Assembly: GCA_014529385.2 (NCBI GenBank)
Contig: CM043962.1
Coordinates: 39,909,098 to 39,973,097 of the forward strand
Length of the DNA: 64,000 bases
Source of the DNA: Adiantum capillus-veneris
Taxonomy: Eukaryota > Streptophyta > Polypodiopsida > Polypodiales > Pteridaceae
Direction: 5' to 3'
Position 1 is the first letter of the stretch. Each line of letters starts with the position of its first letter. This document shows, one piece after another, positions 60,173 to 64,000 of this stretch. A model generated the notes under the pieces. That model did not search any database, was not told the origin of the DNA, and saw only the letters and a program-made list of their open reading frames with translations. The position numbers and the translations under genes are program-made.

Positions 60173-60667
60173 ACGGCCAGGGTAGTTGTTGTACGTCGTA
60201 CGGAACATTTCGTTCCGTTCGACCGGTTCCGTCCCGTGCTATCCGTTTCGTACGACAAAATTTTACATCCGTTTATGACCGTTGGCAGTTTTTGAACGTT
60301 TACAGGGAGCCGTTTTAGGAGCCGTTTTGGAGCCGCTTTGCAACCATGTGCCAATGCCCATGGGCCATTTCCATGCTCTCCCTCTCACATGCATTAAATG
60401 CAATGTGCATAATGCCTCATGATCATTGCTCTCGCTCTCCCATGCTCTAAGCTCTTCCTCTTCCTATTTAAGCAACTCCTCCCCCTTGTTCTCCAACATA
60501 ACCTACAAGTTACATTGTACAAGCTCTAGCCCTAAGCCTCTCAATGCTCTCATCATCCATGTGCTTCCATTGAAGCTCTCAAGTGACAAGGCTCAAGCTC
60601 TCGAGTCTCCATCTTCTCTCCCTTGGGTCTCTCCTTCTCCCACCCCCACCACATCCTTCCAAATGCC

Positions 60668-60703
<36 letters not shown>

Positions 60704-61655
60704 AATCTATTAATACATCATACATCATACTAGTAGCTACTAGCTACATACTGCATAATGCCGCCTCCTCTCCATGCAGCCTTTGAGAAGCATTGCCGAT
60801 ATTTTGAGCGGGTGGGGGGTATGCAAAACACTTGCAAGTGGTGGGGCAAATATTGCCCAAAAGGTATGACCTCTTCCATCATCTGTCTCATCATCCACTT
60901 GACAAAGATGGGAGGACAAGCGGGCCCATGTCCTAATATCCCCGAAGATATCCTTGCAGAATGCAAGAGAAAGTATCTTCCATTGAAGACACGCAAGGGT
61001 AGAGTCACCTCGGATGAGTTCGTGTCACCAGATGTTGATAGCTCCGATTCGGAGGAAGAGGCCTCTCCAACTATGTCCATGGCTACCGGTGCCACCGCGG
61101 CCTCATGTGATGGTGGTGCCATCTCCAAGAAGTCCAAGAAGTTCAAGGGGTCTTCAAGTGATGGTGGCCGGCCTTTGAAGATGGAAAAGCAAGCTTCTCT
61201 TGCTAAATCGGTGGGTGGATGCTCCGACCCCTTGTCTTTCCTCAAGGAGAGACAAAGAATCTTGGAAATAGAGATTGCCCGCACGGTGATTGAATGCAAT
61301 CCCTCCTTCAACATTCTTCAGTTGGAGTGATGGAAGAGGATGATCATAGCAATTGCGGTGGTTGGTCCATGCGAAGGGTGGACGGGTGTGTCATACCACG
61401 ACATGAGAACAAAGAAGCTTGATGAAGAGAGGCAAGGATTGACAAGTCACTTGAGTCCGTACGTGCGGCTTGGGCAAATTATGGATGCTCTATTCTCTTC
61501 GATGGATGGAGCGACCGCAAGAAGAGGGGCATCATCAACATTTTTGTTTCTTGTCCTCTTGGCACGTACTTCTTACGGGCGGTGGATGCGGGTTCGAGAG
61601 GGAAGAAAGTGACCAGGGCATTCATTTGGAAGCACATCCGTCAAGCCATTCTTGA

Positions 61656-61740
61656 GGTAAAACTATAAATCAAGCCTTTATGTCTTGAGCAATTGAGTCC
61701 TATGTTTTAACTCTTTTTGTGACAAATGCTTCTTGTGTAG
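61656..61740 (+). other. hAT intron 1
   Basis: GTAAAAC ... TTGTGTAG, 85 bp. Removing it joins QAILE to VGAEHVVQV in frame, matching the family order. Confidence 0.8.
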
Positions 61741-62339
61741 GTTGGTGCGGAGCATGTCGTGCAAGTGATTATCGACAATGCTTAAAATTGCAAGGCAATG
61801 AGTAAGAGGCTAGAGAAGGAATTTCCATCCATAGTATGGACTCCATGTGCCTCTCATTGCCTTGACCTTCTCTTTGAAGACATAGGGGAGCTAGGTTGGG
61901 TGAAAGATATCCTCAACCGAGCACTCTCCATCATCAATGGCAAAGTGAGGGTGCTTGTAATTTACCGCACCTACTCCGACCTTGAGTTGAAGAAGCCATC
62001 AGCCACTCGCTTTGCCGCTATGTGGATACTTCTGGAGCGGCTCTATGATGTGCAAAACAAAATACAAAAGACCATGGTCTCCGATGAGTTTAAGGAATGG
62101 ATGAATGGAGAGTCCGCCGCTTCACAACAAGATGCAAAAGCCATCCAACGGCTTTGCTTGCGGGAGGAGTTTTTGCAAGAAATTAAGGGTCTTGTCATTG
62201 CGATCTTGCCCTTGTACAAGGCTCTCCATATGACCGACATGGAGGGGGCAACTATTGGGCTTCTATGGCACTTCATGGAGGAAGCTTACAAGGAGATTGA
62301 GAAGTCTACAATCCTAGATGGGGCTACCGATGGAACACG

Positions 62340-62445
62340 GTATAACTACATATTTATTATTACATAAATGATAATACATTCTCTATGTATCTAGACTCTA
62401 CATGATTGTTTCTCTACTTAGTACATTTCCTCTCTCTTCTTGTAG
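62340..62445 (+). other. hAT intron 2
   Basis: GTATAAC ... TTCTTGTAG, 106 bp. It joins ATDGT to DYLEDSPKRD through a split Arg codon. Confidence 0.8.
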
Positions 62446-62812
62446 TGATTACCTCGAGGACTCTCCCAAGAGAGACTACATTCTCCTCCTAATCAAAAAG
62501 CGGTGGGATTGGATAAAGAGACCTATCCATTACTTTGCGGCTCTCTTGCATCCGGCTTACAAGAAGCTGGAACTCTTTGCAAATCAAGAGCTTATTGAGG
62601 AGCGCAACAATTACCTCTTTAAGGTGCTAAAAGAAGAGAACATTGGAACATTTCTCCAAGAGGTAATCAACTATAGCGACCAACGAGGCACCGCATTCAC
62701 TTCCAACTTGTGTTGGAAGTGACAATCCTCGGTGAAGCCTCTATTTTGGTGGGAGAGCTTTGGCTATCAATTGCCCACTCTCAAAAGACTTGCTTTGAGG
62801 GTTCTTGGCCAA

Positions 62813-62902
62813 GTAAGCGGCAAGCCTTAAACTTTTACATTTTGTGCTTAATCTCTTCAACTATAGTCTCTTATAGCTTATGCCTCTCTTGGTGTGTTTT
62901 AG
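62813..62902 (+). other. hAT intron 3
   Basis: GTAAGC ... GTTTTAG, 90 bp, phase 0. It joins LRVLGQ to DCSSGACEWNW. Confidence 0.8.
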
Positions 62903-63644
62903 GATTGCTCATCGGGAGCATGTGAGTGGAATTGGTCCGCATACTCCCTCATCCACACAAAAATCCGAAACAAGATCTCGACGAAGCAATTAGAGCGACT
63001 TATCTATTGTCGCTCCAATTTACGCATGTTGCGCTCTATGCATGAGATGCTTATGGCTCGACATATATAAATTATAAATTATAATCACAACTCACTCCAT
63101 TTTCTATACTCTAGTCTTTAATTAGTTTGAATATACTACTATGTTTTCATTGTCCAATGTTGTAAATGTCAAATAGGTCAACGTGGATGAGCTCACACTT
63201 ACGATTGACACTTTAAAGAGTGTCAACAAAGAGCAAGACCCTGAGGAGCAAATGATATTTCGCGAGCTCTACTTGGAGCTTGAGGAGATTGATCGCCGGG
63301 TTTCTCGCACACGATCATGCAAGGACGTCGTCATCCATGGAGTTACATCGGCTACAAGAGGTAGAGGTGCTAGGGCTACAAGAGGTAGAGGCAGAGCATC
63401 AACAACACCCACGGAGGCTCCTAGGACCTATGTGCGGCGAGGCTCCGGAAGCGGCTCTTGTGTGGTGGCCATCACTATGGAGAATAGAGAGCCTAGAGAG
63501 CCAGAGTATGATGATGAAGGCAACCTCATTAGTGATGGAGATTATGAGCCGTCATCCTTCAACTCTTGTGAGGAAGAGGATGATGTTGATGAGCAAGGCT
63601 CAGAAGAGGAAGATGAGGAAGACGATGAGAGCACTAGTGACTAG

Positions 63645-64000
63645 TTACTAGAAGCTCTTAAACTAGTTACTTTAGACTTTACAATTTAGTCTCTTTGTTA
63701 TGGTGTGCCACTTTTTGAGTACTTTGTAGCCCTTGCCACTTTGTCCCCCCACTTTTTTGTATCATCTTCAGTCTGGACTCTCTACTTATCAAATTTCAAT
63801 GGTCATTTTGGTTTATGTAATGCTCATTCTCTTTAGTCTTTGAGTCTTGACTTTTTACATTGTAGTATTGTAACTTGTAATCTATACAAATGTCAAGTTT
63901 CTTTAAGGCCTAAGCCTTAAACTTGAGAATTAATTGTTTTTTTTAATTTTAACGTACATAACGTCATCGTACATCATAAAAAATTTTAGTTCGTTTAGTA
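63645..64000. other. hAT 3' non-coding part
   Basis: AT-rich, no gene. It includes ACGTACATAACGTCATCGTA at 63951-63970, probably subterminal repeat sequence of the transposon. Confidence 0.5.

Larger units (their letters stand above)
60758..63644 (+). pseudogene. hAT transposase (BED finger, DUF659, hATC), spliced, broken
   Basis: Exon 1 60758-61655: a BED-type finger (C26, then W29 where a Cys is expected, H47, C58) and a DUF659 region with MDALF-phase shadow and the true frame reading FDGWSDRKKRGIINIF. Intron 61656-61740. Exon 2 61741-62339 has VVQVIIDNA, a stop, NCKAMSKRLEKEF, TPCASHCLDLL. Intron 62340-62445. Exon 3 62446-62812 has LLHPAYKKLELFANQ. Intron 62813-62902. Exon 4 62903 on has CEWNWSAYSLIHTKIRNK, the hATC dimer domain. 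A last exon (63177-63644) is basic GRG-rich then very acidic. Breaks: TGA at 61328, a 1-bp shift near 61430, TAA near 61782, TGA at 62719. The first catalytic Asp is in FDGWSDR and the second in IIDNA. Confidence 0.85.
60178..64000 (+). mobile_element. hAT transposon, right end probably beyond the window
   Basis: Holds a full-length hAT transposase gene (60758-63644). A left end may be at 60178 (CAGGGTAGTTGTTGTACG) with the inverted CGTACG-rich stretch that follows. CGTACAT..CGTACAT sequence appears again near 63953-63977, but no matching right terminal repeat or 8-bp duplication is visible before the window ends. Confidence 0.72.

Noticed and set aside
61340-61655. Two small plus-strand ORFs as separate genes
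   Set aside because: They are frame shadows and a frameshifted part of the hAT transposase exon 1.

Overview
The window looks like repeat-dense nuclear DNA from a land plant with a large genome. The evidence is AT-rich sequence, spliceosomal GT/AG introns, initiator-Met-tRNA-primed LTR retrotransposons (Copia and Ty3 chromovirus), a MULE and a hAT transposon, a Tourist-like MITE, tRNA-derived SINEs and many GA/CT, GT and homopolymer runs. Two Penelope-like (PLE) reverse transcriptase relics and a Ty3 family that I recall mainly from fungi suggest a non-flowering plant (fern, lycophyte or gymnosperm) more than a small angiosperm genome. That placement is tentative. I see no rRNA, no true tRNA gene, no CRISPR and no prokaryotic operon.

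Layout: 1-904 is the 5' end of a minus-strand Copia element cut by the window edge. 1940-10801 is a complete but decayed Ty3 chromovirus with both LTRs, a primer site, a chromodomain and a perfect 5-bp target duplication (ACTCT). 10.8-20.2 kb is mostly non-coding. It holds a possible host-gene remnant (12568 to about 14575) whose first intron carries a tRNA-derived SINE with a 9-bp duplication, a second SINE family with a CT tail at 15661, and a Copia RT/RNase H fragment at 17.5-18.2 kb. 20.6-25.4 kb is a 5'-truncated Ty3 element with an integrase and a long post-pol region. That region contains a Harbinger-type MITE (22827-23168, TSD TAA).

25411-26049 is a truncated copy of an LTR whose complete solo copy lies at 46565-47328 (TSD TAAAG). 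From 26.05 to about 30.5 kb (5' end unclear, possibly to 31.9 kb) runs a minus-strand Penelope-like element. It has an intact 450-codon ORF1 followed by a broken RT with a recognisable thumb, then a 30-bp tandem array and an AATA-type tail. 32102-36939 is an almost intact Ty3 gag-pro-pol of the fungal-looking family, with a possible -1 frameshift site between its frames and a 3' LTR starting at 36998. 38.6-41.3 kb is mostly anonymous. 41513-45303 is a decayed MULE with a SWIM zinc finger.

45304-50412 is a minus-strand Copia element with two LTRs of about 228 bp, a deleted integrase/RT junction and the solo LTR inserted in its RT. 50.4-57.2 kb is a second, different Penelope-like coding region on the minus strand, split by a small deleted Copia element (52177-55314). 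57.2-57.7 kb is a cluster of SINE copies and (GA)n runs. 57.8-59.4 kb is a diverged long duplication. 59874-60172 is a tandem pair. 60178 to the window end is a hAT transposon with a four-intron-like structure, three in-frame stops and one frameshift.

No coding region here makes an obviously functional host protein. The biology is nested transposition: elements inserted into elements, with dated order readable at several junctions.
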